The notes: a model not told the origin generated them from the sequence alone. 64,000 bases of DNA from Dokdonella sp. (GCF_019634775.1 NZ_JAHCAS010000004.1:1-64000), one strand, 5' to 3'; shown: positions 18,627-27,906, counted from the first letter of the stretch. Translations and numbers: made by a program.

Positions 18627-19378
18627 GGCTGGTTTCGTCCACGGCGGGGCGTGCATGGTAGCCGATCGAACACGCTGGCCGCAGGCCGACCGACGCCATT
18701 CCTTGTCCCGCAGGTGCGGGACACCGCCCTCCTTCGCCGCGGTTCGCCGTCCCGGAACGACCGGATCGCGCCATCGCTGCGCTGGACTTCCCCATGCAAT
18801 GCCCTTAGTCTTGCGCCGCAGCCGGCGAATGCGACCTCCGCAACGACTCGCCGCCGCGGCACCGGGGACCCCGCTGCCGCAGCCGCACCGGATCCAGGGG
18901 ATCCGGGCGGTGCAGGCGAAGGATTGCCCCGGCTGACAGAATCCGACGCGATACGCGACTGCCTGTACCGTTCGACGGTACGCCCTCTCGTGGAGCGTCG
19001 GGGCCGCACACCGCGACCACGTTTCCAGATCCATCGAGTCATTGGCCGAAGGCGCACCGAAGACGCCGTGCCAGCGACGAACCGCATGGCGACAGCCCGC
19101 GAGTGACGGCCCCCGCCCGCCCGCACTGACCACGCGTATGCCCTGGGAGCCTGCGCGGCAGAAGGAATCGAGGCGAGAAGTTCGCCACACGAGGACAGTT
19201 TTTCGACGCTTCGCCGACCGGCAGTGGCTCTCCCGGCCAGGAAGCGGCGGGAAAACGGACTGCGCGAAGGACTTCGCAACCCGATTGGCTTCTTCCGCGC
19301 AGGCTCCTAGGCTGCACTTCATCACAAGTGATGTTTCGCCCGACCCACGCCGTGAGGCGTCGACCGGGCAAAGTGAAC
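18627..19378. other. Long intergenic region, divergent promoters, no gene seen
   Basis: This 752-bp stretch separates the yciI and scpA divergent operons. Open frames cross it on both strands, but their translations are Arg/Ser/Gly-rich and resemble no family. It contains two small perfect palindromes: GTCCCGCA-GG-TGCGGGAC (18705-18722) and GTACCGT-TCG-ACGGTAC (18964-18980). Either could be a protein site or RNA hairpin. Confidence 0.5.
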
Positions 19379-20251
19379 ATGAATACCGCCAACCCCGAAC
19401 CGCAAGCAGCGTCGCAAGAACCGGCCAGCCCGTTCCCGCCGGTGCCCCAGCAGCAGGAGATGCCGCTGGCGATCGTGCGTGGCGAGCCGGTGCTGCAGAT
19501 GCCGCAGGACCTCTACATCCCGCCCGACGCGCTCGAGGTGATCCTCGACGCGTTCGAGGGACCGCTCGACCTGCTGCTGTACCTGATCCGCCGGCAGAAT
19601 CTCGACATCCTCGACATCCCGGTCGCCGAGATCACCCGCCAGTACATCGACTACATCGACCTGATGCGCGACCTGCGCCTGGAACTGGCCGCCGAGTACC
19701 TGGTGATGGCCGCGATCCTCGCCGAGATCAAGTCGCGCCTGCTGCTGCCACGCCCACCCGAGAGCGAAGGCATCGAGGAAGATCCGCGCGCCGAACTGGT
19801 TCGCCGCCTGCAGGAATACGAGCGCTTCAAGAAGGCTGCCGCCGACCTTGACGCATTGCCGCGCATGGAGCGCGACACCGCACTGGCCAGTGCCTGGGTG
19901 CCGGACCGCAACATCATCCGCTTGCCACCGCCGGTCGACCTGCGCGAGCTGCTGCTCGCGCTCAAGGACGTCATGCGCCGTGCCGAACTGTTCGGCCACC
20001 ACGCCATCCAGCGCGAGGCGCTGTCGGTGCGCAACCGCATGAGCGACGTGCTGCGTGCGCTCGGCGACGGCGGCTTCCACCGCTTCGAGAACCTGTTCGA
20101 ACCGAGCGAAGGTCGTCGCGGCGTCGTCGTGACCTTTCTCGCCATCCTCGAACTGGCCAAGGAACAACTCATAGAGATCAGCCAGGGCGAAGCCCTCGCG
20201 CCGATCTACCTCAAGTCACTGGCCACCGCCAGCGAGCCCGAGAGCCCATGA
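19379..20251 (+). CDS. scpA: Segregation and condensation protein A
   Basis: The kleisin subunit that bridges the Smc heads. In the 290-aa protein, a Pro/Gln-rich extension of about 45 residues precedes the conserved [31 protein letters not shown] block; [22 protein letters not shown] follows, and the C-terminal winged helix contains [22 protein letters not shown] at 19379 is used, because the frame upstream lacks conservation. Its stop overlaps the scpB start by 4 bp. Confidence 0.95.
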   Translation: MNTANPEPQAASQEPASPFPPVPQQQEMPLAIVRGEPVLQMPQDLYIPPDALEVILDAFEGPLDLLLYLIRRQNLDILDIPVAEITRQYIDYIDLMRDLRLELAAEYLVMAAILAEIKSRLLLPRPPESEGIEEDPRAELVRRLQEYERFKKAAADLDALPRMERDTALASAWVPDRNIIRLPPPVDLRELLLALKDVMRRAELFGHHAIQREALSVRNRMSDVLRALGDGGFHRFENLFEPSEGRRGVVVTFLAILELAKEQLIEISQGEALAPIYLKSLATASEPESP

Positions 20252-20958
20252 CCGATCCCGAAATGCTCAAGCGCATCGTCGAAGCCGCACTGCTCGCAGC
20301 CGGCCATCCGCTGTCCCTGGTGCAACTGCTCGCCCTGTTCGGCGAGGACGAGCAACCCTCCCACGACGACATGGCGCGCGCGCTCGCCGCCCTGCAAGCC
20401 GACTGCGAAGGCCGCGGCATCGAACTGGTCGAGGTCGCCTCGGGCTTCCGCTATCAGATCCGCACCGATGTTCACCCTTGGGTCGCGCGCCTGTGGACCG
20501 AGCGTCCAAGCCGCTATTCGCGCGCCCTGCTCGAAACCCTGGCCCTGATCGCCTACCGCCAGCCGATCACGCGCGCCGAGATCGAGCAGATTCGCGGCGT
20601 GGCCGTATCGACCCACATCGTCAAGACACTCGAGGAGCGCGACTGGATCCGCGTCGTCGGCCATCGCGATGTGCCCGGCAAGCCGGCCCTGCTCGGCACC
20701 ACACGCGGCTTCCTCGACTACTTCAACCTCAAGTCGCTGGACGAATTGCCTTCGCTGAGCGAAATCCGCGACATCGAAGAGCTCGACCCGCAGCTCGCCC
20801 TCGCTCCACCCGGCGAAACCGTCGCCGCCGACGTCGACGCGCTGGCCGAGGCCGCGCGCACGGCCGGCACACACGAATCAGCCCCACCCACCGCCCCTGA
20901 AGAACACGACCCGTCCGCCGCGGAAATCGGCGAAGCATCCCCGGAGCAAACCCCATGA
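20248..20958 (+). CDS. scpB: Segregation and condensation protein B
   Basis: A dimeric winged-helix partner of ScpA in the Smc condensin, 236 aa. Conserved parts include RIVEAALLAAGHPLSLVQLLALF, YSRALLETLALIAYRQPITRAEIEQIRGVAVS, and GRPALL-like GKPALLGTTRGFLDYFNLKSLDELPSL. The last 45 or so residues are acidic and Ala/Pro-rich and probably disordered. ATGA overlaps join it to scpA and rluB. Confidence 0.95.
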   Translation: MTDPEMLKRIVEAALLAAGHPLSLVQLLALFGEDEQPSHDDMARALAALQADCEGRGIELVEVASGFRYQIRTDVHPWVARLWTERPSRYSRALLETLALIAYRQPITRAEIEQIRGVAVSTHIVKTLEERDWIRVVGHRDVPGKPALLGTTRGFLDYFNLKSLDELPSLSEIRDIEELDPQLALAPPGETVAADVDALAEAARTAGTHESAPPTAPEEHDPSAAEIGEASPEQTP

Positions 20959-22580
20959 CCTCCCCCGCACGCAACGTCCTTTCGCTCAAGCGCGCGTCCG
21001 CCGACGAGACCGGCGCGGTGCTCGAGGAGCGCCTGCACAAGGTGCTCGCCACGGCAGGACTTGGCTCGCGCCGCCTGCTCGAAACACGTATCGAAGCCGG
21101 CGAGGTCCATGTCAACGGCACGCCGGCCACGCTCGGCCTCGTGGTCAAGGCGGGTGACCGCGTCGAAATCGACGGCAAGCGCTTCGTCGTCATCACCGAC
21201 AGTGCCGAACACGCCCAGGTGATCGCCTACAACAAGCCCGAAGGAGTGGTCACCACACGTGAGGACCCGGAAGGTCGTCCGACCGTGTTCGAACAACTGC
21301 CGCGCCTCAAGGGTGCGCGCTGGATCGCCGTCGGCCGCCTCGACATCAACACCACCGGCCTGCTCCTGCTGACCACCGACGGCAACCTGGCCAACGCGCT
21401 GATGCATCCGCGCTCGGAACTCGAACGCGAATACATCTGCCGCGTGCACGGCGAGGTGCCCGACGAAGTCCTCGAGCGACTGAAGAGCGGCGTCGATCTC
21501 GAGGATGGTCCGGCCCACTTCGACGAGATCGCGGTGATCAGCCGCGGCGGCAGCCATTCGTGGTTCCGCGTGGTCATCCGCGAAGGCCGCAACCGCGAAG
21601 TCCGTCGCCTCTGGGACGCCGTCGGACTGATGGTCAGCCGCCTCAAGCGCATCCGCTACGGAAACATCGAGCTGCCGCGCCTGCTCAAGCGCGAGCAAAG
21701 CGTCGAACTCGACGCCGAACAGATCAAGGGCCTGCGCGAACTGGCCGGTGCCAGTGATGCCGAAGCGCATCTGACCCTGGCTCCGGTGATCGGCCAGCGC
21801 CGTTCGGCGCAGACCGAGTTCCGCCCGGCCGGCAAGGACCAGCAGGCCTGGACGGGCACGCGTACCGAGGAGGCACGCGAGTTCAGCCAGTTCGACCGCA
21901 TCCGCGACGACGGCTGGCGCGGCCCATCGGCGAACAAGGGCAACAAGGGCAAGCGCGCACGCGGCGGCGCCGGCCCGCGTCCGCGCGGCGGCAAGCAGCA
22001 ACGTGCACCGCAGGCGGGCTCGCAGTACGTCGACCCCGGGCTCAACCCGGCCATCCTGCGCAGCTGGTTCCCCGATTCGCCGCAGCCCGGAAGGCGCAAG
22101 AAACGGGGTGGCAAACCGCGCCCGCAGGGCGGCGGTACCGTGTTCGGCCAGCCCTCGCCGCATGCGAACGCGAATGGCAACATCGACCACGGCAACCGCG
22201 ATCCACACCGCGAAGGTGGCGCCGCCGCTGGCAGTCGCCAGCCGTGGAAGCCACGCCGCGACGACAACCGTCCGCAGCGCCAAGGTGGCGACCCACGCGA
22301 TGACTCCTTCGGCAACCGCGCGCCACGCCAGCAGAATCCGGTCCATCGGGACGATTCCTTCGGCAACCGTGCACCGCGCGCCACCTCGCCCTGGGACGAT
22401 TCGCGCGGCAACCGCATCAGCGGCAACGAGGGCAACCGTGGCAATGCCTGGGGCAATCGCGGCAACGCCCACGGCAACCGCGCACCAGGCAAGCCCGGCG
22501 GCGGTCGCGGCAAGCCCGGAGGCCCGCGCGGCAAGGGCGGTGGCGGCAACCGCCGTGGCGGGCCACGCCAGCCATTCTGA
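20955..22580 (+). CDS. rluB: 23S rRNA pseudouridine(2605) synthase RluB with long basic tail
   Basis: Makes pseudouridine 2605 in 23S rRNA. In the 541-aa protein an S4 domain (LHKVLATAGLGSRRLLETRI) precedes the RsuA/RluB catalytic domain, with the active Asp in GRLDINTTGLLLLT (about residue 130) and REGRNREVRRLWDAVGLMVSRLKRIRYG later. After about residue 285 comes a very long tail rich in Gly, Arg, Asn and Asp, with a repeated DDSFGNRAPR. Such RNA-binding tails occur in other gammaproteobacterial RluB proteins but are usually shorter. It overlaps scpB by 4 bp. Confidence 0.93.
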   Translation: MTSPARNVLSLKRASADETGAVLEERLHKVLATAGLGSRRLLETRIEAGEVHVNGTPATLGLVVKAGDRVEIDGKRFVVITDSAEHAQVIAYNKPEGVVTTREDPEGRPTVFEQLPRLKGARWIAVGRLDINTTGLLLLTTDGNLANALMHPRSELEREYICRVHGEVPDEVLERLKSGVDLEDGPAHFDEIAVISRGGSHSWFRVVIREGRNREVRRLWDAVGLMVSRLKRIRYGNIELPRLLKREQSVELDAEQIKGLRELAGASDAEAHLTLAPVIGQRRSAQTEFRPAGKDQQAWTGTRTEEAREFSQFDRIRDDGWRGPSANKGNKGKRARGGAGPRPRGGKQQRAPQAGSQYVDPGLNPAILRSWFPDSPQPGRRKKRGGKPRPQGGGTVFGQPSPHANANGNIDHGNRDPHREGGAAAGSRQPWKPRRDDNRPQRQGGDPRDDSFGNRAPRQQNPVHRDDSFGNRAPRATSPWDDSRGNRISGNEGNRGNAWGNRGNAHGNRAPGKPGGGRGKPGGPRGKGGGGNRRGGPRQPF

Positions 22581-22695
22581 TTCACGTGCGCCGCGTGACC
22601 GCGGCCGGGCGACCCTGCTCCGGTCGATCAGCCGTCACGCAGCGCGCACCTGCGCAACGAACTGATCCGGGCTACGATGCCGCGCCTTCCGCGGA

Positions 22696-23409
22696 ATGCC
22701 GTCGATGCCTGAAACGATCAACTACTGGCCACTGATCGGCGTCGCCGTCGTCGTCATCGGTTTCGCCTTGCGCCGCAATCCTGTGCTGGTCGTGGTCGCG
22801 GCCGGATTGGCCAGTGGCCTGGCAGCCGGCATGAGCCTGCCGACCCTGCTCGGCACGCTCGGCAAGGCCTTCGTCGACAACCGCATGTTGCTCGCCTTCG
22901 TGCTGACCTTGCCGGCGATCGGCCTGCTCGAGCGCCACGGCCTGCGCGAACGCGCACGTGCCTGGATCAGCAGCCTGCGCGGGCTGACGTTCACGCGCTT
23001 CCTGACCAGCTATCTCGCGCTGCGCCAGTTGCTCAGCATGATTGGCCTGACCCACGTCGCCGGTCATGCGCAGACCGTGCGCCCCCTGGTTGCACCGATG
23101 GCCGAGGCCGCGGCTGAAAGCGAGCTCGGCGCGCTGTCCGATGACGAGCGCGAGCGCGTGCGCGCGAACGCCGCAGCTACCGACAATGTCGGCCTGTTCT
23201 TCGGCGAGGACGTGTTCATTGCCTTCGGCGCCGTGCTGCTGATCCAGGGCTTCTACGCCGGCCACGGCATCGAGCTCGAAACACTTGCGATCGCGTTGTG
23301 GGCGCTGCCGACCGCGATCGCGGCCTTCATCATCCACGCCGTGCGCATCCGCCTCGTGCGGCGTGCACTGGCCCGCCGCCGTGCCGGAGCCCCCGATGTT
23401 CCGGCTTGA
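22696..23409 (+). CDS. DUF969 family inner-membrane protein
   Basis: A 237-aa membrane protein of the DUF969 family. Hydrophobic segments start at about residues 10, 32, 60, 105 and 200; LPAIGLLERHGLRERARAWI and RQLLSMIGLTHVAGHAQTVRPLVAPMAEAAAE are typical family blocks. DUF969 and DUF979 proteins always travel together and are thought to form a two-part transporter, commonly beside pyroglutamyl peptidase, as here. ATG 22705 is a possible alternative start. A possible -10 box (TACGAT, 22672-22677) lies upstream. Its end overlaps the DUF979 gene by 14 bp. Confidence 0.9.
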   Translation: MPSMPETINYWPLIGVAVVVIGFALRRNPVLVVVAAGLASGLAAGMSLPTLLGTLGKAFVDNRMLLAFVLTLPAIGLLERHGLRERARAWISSLRGLTFTRFLTSYLALRQLLSMIGLTHVAGHAQTVRPLVAPMAEAAAESELGALSDDERERVRANAAATDNVGLFFGEDVFIAFGAVLLIQGFYAGHGIELETLAIALWALPTAIAAFIIHAVRIRLVRRALARRRAGAPDVPA

Positions 23410-24367
23410 ACACCTGTACTGGCTGGTCGCCGCGTTCCTGCTCGCCAGTGCCCTTCTCAACCTGCGCGAGCGACGCTGGTCGATGGCTGCGTTCTGGCTG
23501 GTGCTGGCCACGCCATTCGTGTTCGGCGAGGCGATCCTGCGCGCGCACAGCGCCGGCCTGGCCTGGCCGGCTCAGCTGATGGGCCTCGGCGTGATCGCGC
23601 TCGGCATGCTGGCCGCACTCAATCCGCTGCGATCCGGCACCGACAATGCCGAAGCCGCGACACGCCGCGAAGCCGAATCGCGACGCATCGGCCCACGCCT
23701 GTTCTTGCCGGCGCTGGCGATCCCGGTGCTGACCGCCGCGCTCTATTTCGGCAGCCGTGCGCTGGCGGCGTACGGGATCGATCTGCTGGAAACCCGTGCG
23801 CAGAGCCTGATCGCACTCGGTCTGGCCAGCGTGCTCGCACTCCTGGCCGCGTTCGGGGTCACGCGCGCGCGCACCGGCGCCGCCATCGTCGAAGGTCGGC
23901 GCCTGCTCGACTCCCTGGGCTGGGCGATCCTGCTGCCGATGCTGCTGGCCACGTTGGGTGGCGTGTTCGCCGCAACCGGTGTGGGCACCGCGATCACACC
24001 GTTGGTCGAGGCCTTGATCCCGGTCGACAGCCGCCTCGCCTGCGTCCTCGCCTTCGCTGCCGGCATGGTCGTGTTCACCCTGATCATGGGCAATGCCTTT
24101 GCCGCATTTCCGGTGATGATGGCCGGGCTCGGCCTGCCCCTGCTCGTGCGTGGCCACGGCGCCGATCCGGCCGCGCTCGGCGCGATCGGCATGTTGACCG
24201 GATACTGCGGCACCCTGCTGACGCCGATGGCCGCGAACTTCAACATCGTCCCGGCCGTCCTGCTCGAATTGCGCAATCCCTACGGCGTGATCCGTGCCCA
24301 GGTCGGCACAGCCCTCGTGCTGATGAGCGTCAACATCCTCCTGCTCGCCACCGTGGTATTCCACTGA
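23396..24367 (+). CDS. DUF979 family inner-membrane protein
   Basis: A 323-aa membrane protein of the DUF979 family with nine or ten hydrophobic segments. Family features include LRERRWSMAAFWLVLATPFVFGE, a central LLDSLGWAILLPMLLATLGGVFAATGVG and GNAFAAFPVMMAGLGLPLLV, and LTGYCGTLLTPMAANFNIVPA, which looks like a substrate-binding re-entrant region of an ion-coupled transporter. Its function is unproven; a role in uptake of 5-oxoproline or pyroglutamyl peptides is inferred from the pcp neighbour. It starts inside the DUF969 gene and overlaps pcp by 1 bp (TGATG). Confidence 0.9.
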   Translation: MFRLEHLYWLVAAFLLASALLNLRERRWSMAAFWLVLATPFVFGEAILRAHSAGLAWPAQLMGLGVIALGMLAALNPLRSGTDNAEAATRREAESRRIGPRLFLPALAIPVLTAALYFGSRALAAYGIDLLETRAQSLIALGLASVLALLAAFGVTRARTGAAIVEGRRLLDSLGWAILLPMLLATLGGVFAATGVGTAITPLVEALIPVDSRLACVLAFAAGMVVFTLIMGNAFAAFPVMMAGLGLPLLVRGHGADPAALGAIGMLTGYCGTLLTPMAANFNIVPAVLLELRNPYGVIRAQVGTALVLMSVNILLLATVVFH

Positions 24368-25014
24368 TGCCTTGCGTGCTGGTGACCGGTTTCGAGGCCT
24401 TCGACGGCCAGGCGCTCAATCCTTCGCGGGAGATCGCACGATGCCTGGACGGCACGACGATCGCTGGCCACGCGATCGTCGGCGCGGTGCTGCCGGTGAC
24501 GTTCGCCGAGGCGCCGGCCGTGCTGGCAGCGCTGGTCGAACGCCACGAGCCCGTGCTCGTGCTGGCCACAGGCCAGGCCGGCGGCAGGGCCGCGCTCACC
24601 CTCGAGCGCGTGGCGATCAACCTCGCCGATGCACGCATCGCCGACAATGCCGGCACGCAGCCGGTCGACGCGGCCGTAGTCGCCGACGCGCCAGCCGCGT
24701 ACTTCAGCGACCTGCCGCTCAAGGCCATGCGCGAGGCCATGCGTACGGCCGGCGCAGCGACCGAACTGTCGCTGAGCGCTGGCAGCTTCGTGTGCAACCA
24801 GGTGTTCTATACGCTCTGCCACCTGCGCGAAACGCGCGCACCATCACTGCGCTGCGGCTTCCTGCATCTGCCGTGGCTGCCGGCCCAGGTCATCGATCAG
24901 CCCGCGCAACCCAGCATGGACCTCGACACGATGCTCGCCGGCGTGCGTGCCGCACTCGAATGCGCCTTGTCGACGCATGCCGACCTGCCCATCGGAGCAG
25001 GACCGACGCATTGA
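24367..25014 (+). CDS. pcp: Pyroglutamyl-peptidase I
   Basis: A cytosolic C15 cysteine peptidase that removes N-terminal pyroglutamate. The 215-aa protein has the triad: Glu in ALTLERVAINLADARIADNAG, Cys in SAGSFVCNQVFY (about residue 142) and His in GFLHLPWLP (about 166). VTGFEAFDGQALNPS at the start is the family's first block. The 1-bp overlap with DUF979 makes a three-gene operon; the order DUF969-DUF979-pcp recurs in distant bacteria, including Firmicutes. Confidence 0.95.
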   Translation: MPCVLVTGFEAFDGQALNPSREIARCLDGTTIAGHAIVGAVLPVTFAEAPAVLAALVERHEPVLVLATGQAGGRAALTLERVAINLADARIADNAGTQPVDAAVVADAPAAYFSDLPLKAMREAMRTAGAATELSLSAGSFVCNQVFYTLCHLRETRAPSLRCGFLHLPWLPAQVIDQPAQPSMDLDTMLAGVRAALECALSTHADLPIGAGPTH

Positions 25015-25120
25015 GGCCGCGTGCCGGGAGCGTACCCGAAACCGACCGCGCAGCAGGCATGCCGCCGAGACGGAACCAGACCTGCCCTGCCGACCTTCCT
25101 CAAACGGCCGCTGGCCTGCT

Positions 25121-25786
25121 TCAACAGCCCTGGTCGGGCGCGTCTTCCACTGTCAGTTCGAGGATCAGCTCGCCAGTGTCGGCAAAAGGCAGGCGCACGT
25201 TCACCGCGTCAGTCGAGTAATGGAAGTTGGCCTTGCTGGGCGCCTTGAGCTTGTCGCGCGCCTTCGACTCGTAGCTCTTGCCAACTGCGGCTGGCGTGGT
25301 CGCCACGGCGATGCGGCGCACGTCCTCGAGCAAGACGCAGCTCAGCAGGCGGGTCGGCTTGAACGGGCGAATGTCGAGATGGAGCGGTTCGGCGGGCCTG
25401 CTGTCGCGCACGCTGCCGTCGTCATTGAGCAGGTAGAGCACCGGCTTGTAGACCGTGTTTCCCCGCCCCTTCCCGTTGGCCCGTGCGATGACCTGCACGC
25501 GCATCGCGACATGCGCGTACTCGCCCGGCAGTTCGATCTCGCGGTAGCGACTGCGCCCTTGCGGGAAATCGCGCTCCGGCGCACCGCCGTCGATGCGCAG
25601 GCGCTTGGGATGATCGACACCGAGCATGACGACGCCCTCGTCGGGTGCATCACGCACCTCCGGCTTGCCGTCACGCGAGCCGAACAGGCGCTCCTTCCAC
25701 TCGACAAAGGGGTTTGCCGCGAATACATGCAGCGGCAGGGTGAGGCAGAAAACGAAAAGGTAAAAATGGATTCTTCGTGAAATCAT
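25121..25786 (-). CDS. Periplasmic protein, weakly MalM-like
   Basis: A 221-aa protein with a clear signal peptide (RRIHFYLFVFCLTLPLHVFA) and a mature part starting ANPFVEWKERLFG. The region PVLYLLNDDGSVRD...LLSCVLLEDVRRIAVATTPAAVGKSYESKA...FHYSTDAVNVRLPFADTGEL loosely resembles the C-terminal domain of the maltose-operon periplasmic protein MalM, but no maltose genes are near and I would not name it so. It is the last of three small exported proteins on this strand. Confidence 0.6.
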   Translation of the reverse strand: MISRRIHFYLFVFCLTLPLHVFAANPFVEWKERLFGSRDGKPEVRDAPDEGVVMLGVDHPKRLRIDGGAPERDFPQGRSRYREIELPGEYAHVAMRVQVIARANGKGRGNTVYKPVLYLLNDDGSVRDSRPAEPLHLDIRPFKPTRLLSCVLLEDVRRIAVATTPAAVGKSYESKARDKLKAPSKANFHYSTDAVNVRLPFADTGELILELTVEDAPDQGC

Positions 25787-25841
25787 CGCTTCGGGCTGAC
25801 GGCTGCACATGCGCCGGCGACGGCGCCATGCGCAACGGAAA

Positions 25842-26201
25842 CTACTGAGGCTGATGGACGATAGGAACGAGTTCCTTGCCTTCCTGAAGGAAGGACTCGA
25901 TCTGCAGGGTATTGGCGATGCTGCCGATCGCCCGCTTCTGCTCGTCGCTGGCGACGTCCTTGCCCTTCTTCGCACGCAACACGAGGCCAGTGATCTTCTT
26001 CGTGTCCTTGAGATCGCTCACGTAGCCGAACAACTCGGCCTTGCCAAAGGTGAAGTTGTCGATCATGAAGCGATCGTCCTGCGCCGGCGACACGATCGCG
26101 CGACCGTCCTTGATGTCGGCAGCCGACACGTTGACCGCCAGCATGCCGCCCGCGACCAAGGCGAGCAACGCAGTCTTTACAAGCTGGAGTGGACCTTTCA
26201 T
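25842..26201 (-). CDS. Small secreted protein of unknown function
   Basis: A 119-aa protein with a signal peptide (LVKTALLALVAGGMLAVNVSA/AD). The mature part is charged, without cysteines: DDRFMIDNFTFGKAELFGYVSDLKDTKKITGLVLRAKKGKDV. No family is recognised. ATG at 26201 has GGAG at a normal distance. An ATG at 26216, overlapping the upstream lipoprotein stop by 4 bp, is equally in frame and would imply coupled translation. Confidence 0.65.
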   Translation of the reverse strand: MKGPLQLVKTALLALVAGGMLAVNVSAADIKDGRAIVSPAQDDRFMIDNFTFGKAELFGYVSDLKDTKKITGLVLRAKKGKDVASDEQKRAIGSIANTLQIESFLQEGKELVPIVHQPQ

Positions 26202-26212
26202 CGGAATCTCCG

Positions 26213-26608
26213 TCATTCGCCCTTGGTGGTGGTACGGATCTCGTTGATCTCGCCGCGTTCCTCGACCCAGGCCCTGAAGCCGAGGGCGACGGACATGCCT
26301 GCTATGGCGACGATATGGCCATCCTTGACGCTCTGCTTTTCGCTGCGCCTGAGCAGCAGCGTCGACATCGGCTGCCCGATTTCCTTGCGGTAGTTCAACG
26401 CGCTGCGCAGGTCCTGGCTCGTCAGCGGCGCCTCGTTGTACTCGAACTGACCATCCTTCAATGCCTCGACGGTCACATCGAATGAGTACGGGATATCGCC
26501 AGCAGGTACGGCATCGGGCCGCGTCTTGCCGCTGCCGCAAGCCGCCACGAACAGCGGCATGGCCAGCGCGAGCAGGCGGATGGAGGCACGGGGGAGATTC
26601 AGTCGCAT
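26213..26608 (-). CDS. Small lipoprotein of unknown function
   Basis: A 131-aa protein with a lipobox (LFVAACGSG, Cys24). The mature chain FDVTVEALKDGQFEYNEAPLTSQDLRSALNYRKE is followed by a weakly hydrophobic stretch GHIVAIAGMSVALGFRAWVEE, so it may carry a second membrane contact. It lies immediately upstream of the 119-aa secreted protein, with overlapping or near-overlapping frames, so the two probably work together. No known family is recognised. Confidence 0.7.
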   Translation of the reverse strand: MRLNLPRASIRLLALAMPLFVAACGSGKTRPDAVPAGDIPYSFDVTVEALKDGQFEYNEAPLTSQDLRSALNYRKEIGQPMSTLLLRRSEKQSVKDGHIVAIAGMSVALGFRAWVEERGEINEIRTTTKGE

Positions 26609-26653
26609 CGAAAAGGTTCCGGCGGGAGCAGACGCAAGAGCCTACCACCTGTA

Positions 26654-27223
26654 TCAAGTGCGCGGCAGGGTCACGCCGAGCTGGCCCATGTACTTGCCGC
26701 CGCGATCCTTGTAGCTGGTGGCGCACTCCTCGTCCGATTCGAAGAACAACATCTGCGCGACGCCCTCGTTGGCGTAGATGCGGGCTGGCAGCGGCGTGGT
26801 ATTCGAAAACTCGAGGGTGACGTGCCCCTCCCATTCGGGCTCCAGCGGCGTCACGTTGACGATGATGCCGCAACGCGCATAGGTCGACTTGCCGAGGCAC
26901 ACGGTCAGCACCTTGCGCGGGATGCGGAAGTACTCGACGGTGCGCGCGAGGGCGAACGAATTCGGCGGGATGATGCAGACGTCGCCCCTGAAATCGACGA
27001 AATTGCCGGAATCGAAATTCTTCGGATCAACGATCGTCGAGTTGATGTTGGTGAAGATCTTGAACTCATTCGCACAGCGCACGTCATAGCCGTAGCTGGA
27101 TGTGCCGTACGAGATCAGCCGGCCGCCCGAAGCGTCGAGCTTGACCTGGCCCGGCTCGAACGGCTCGATCATGCCGTGTTGCTCGGCCATGCGGCGGATC
27201 CAGTGATCGGATTTGATGCTCAT
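26654..27223 (-). CDS. dcd: dCTP deaminase
   Basis: Deaminates dCTP to dUTP, feeding thymidylate synthesis. The 189-aa length is standard. Family motifs are [57 protein letters not shown] and the catalytic Glu in [22 protein letters not shown]. The ATG overlaps the DUF1287 stop by 4 bp, placing it last in apbC-DUF1287-dcd. Confidence 0.97.
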   Translation of the reverse strand: MSIKSDHWIRRMAEQHGMIEPFEPGQVKLDASGGRLISYGTSSYGYDVRCANEFKIFTNINSTIVDPKNFDSGNFVDFRGDVCIIPPNSFALARTVEYFRIPRKVLTVCLGKSTYARCGIIVNVTPLEPEWEGHVTLEFSNTTPLPARIYANEGVAQMLFFESDEECATSYKDRGGKYMGQLGVTLPRT

Positions 27224-27906
27224 GCGTCGGAAGCTCGGCGAGAATCGGGAGTGGATCGCGCGGGCACGCCGTCGGCCGACGGGGCAGACGCAGCGGAGGC
27301 GGGAAAATACCGGAAATGACCGGTCGGAGGCCAGTGGAACAGCACATCCTCGACCTGCGTGCCGGCACCGATGTTGTGCACGATCAGCGGGCGCCGGCCG
27401 TCGACGCTGCGCCGGGTGGAAACGATGCCGATATGCGGCTCGCCACGCTCCAGGCGCCAGCTGACCAGATCGCCGGCTCGATATGCCGACGCATCGCGCC
27501 CGGGCGGAAACGATTCACCATGCCGGCGCAGGAAGGTTTCCAGGTTCGGCACACGCCGGTGGTCGATGTTCGGATCGGGCTTGGTCAGGCCCCAGATGCG
27601 CGGATAGACAGCGAAGTGCGCGCGCATGTCACGATACAGCTCGGCTTGGAGATCGATGCCGATCGCGCGCCATGCGCGCACGACGACATCCGAGCAAACA
27701 CCACGTTCGACCGGCACGTCACCCCCGGGGAAATCGAGGCGACGGTAGGCCGGATCGTAGAAGCGCGTCACTCCGACCTGGGCGTGGGCCGCCGCGACCA
27801 CCTCGGCAACGCGCGGGTCGACTGGCGCGTCCTGTGCGCATGCCGCTCCCGCCGGTGCCAACACCAGCAGCAGCACCAACGACCCGACGAGCACGACCTG
27901 CCTCAC
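27220..27906 (-). CDS. DUF1287 family exported protein
   Basis: A 228-aa protein with a signal peptide ([21 protein letters not shown]) and a DUF1287 domain: [42 protein letters not shown], then [20 protein letters not shown] and [14 protein letters not shown]. Cys and His in GVCSDVV and PHIGIVS are placed like an NlpC/P60-type cysteine peptidase core, so a peptidoglycan-related hydrolase is plausible, though the family is uncharacterised. It overlaps its neighbours on both sides by 4 bp. Confidence 0.88.
   Translation of the reverse strand: MRQVVLVGSLVLLLVLAPAGAACAQDAPVDPRVAEVVAAAHAQVGVTRFYDPAYRRLDFPGGDVPVERGVCSDVVVRAWRAIGIDLQAELYRDMRAHFAVYPRIWGLTKPDPNIDHRRVPNLETFLRRHGESFPPGRDASAYRAGDLVSWRLERGEPHIGIVSTRRSVDGRRPLIVHNIGAGTQVEDVLFHWPPTGHFRYFPASAASAPSADGVPARSTPDSRRASDA

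Noticed and set aside
18627-19325. Extension of the YciI frame into a 332-aa protein
   Set aside because: The added part is Arg/Ser/Cys-rich and non-conserved, while [12 protein letters not shown] is the normal start of YciI-type proteins.
20718-22472. 584-codon minus-strand frame opposite scpB/rluB
   Set aside because: A shadow of the low-complexity rluB tail and of scpB; the three plus-strand genes are linked by ATGA overlaps and are clearly conserved.
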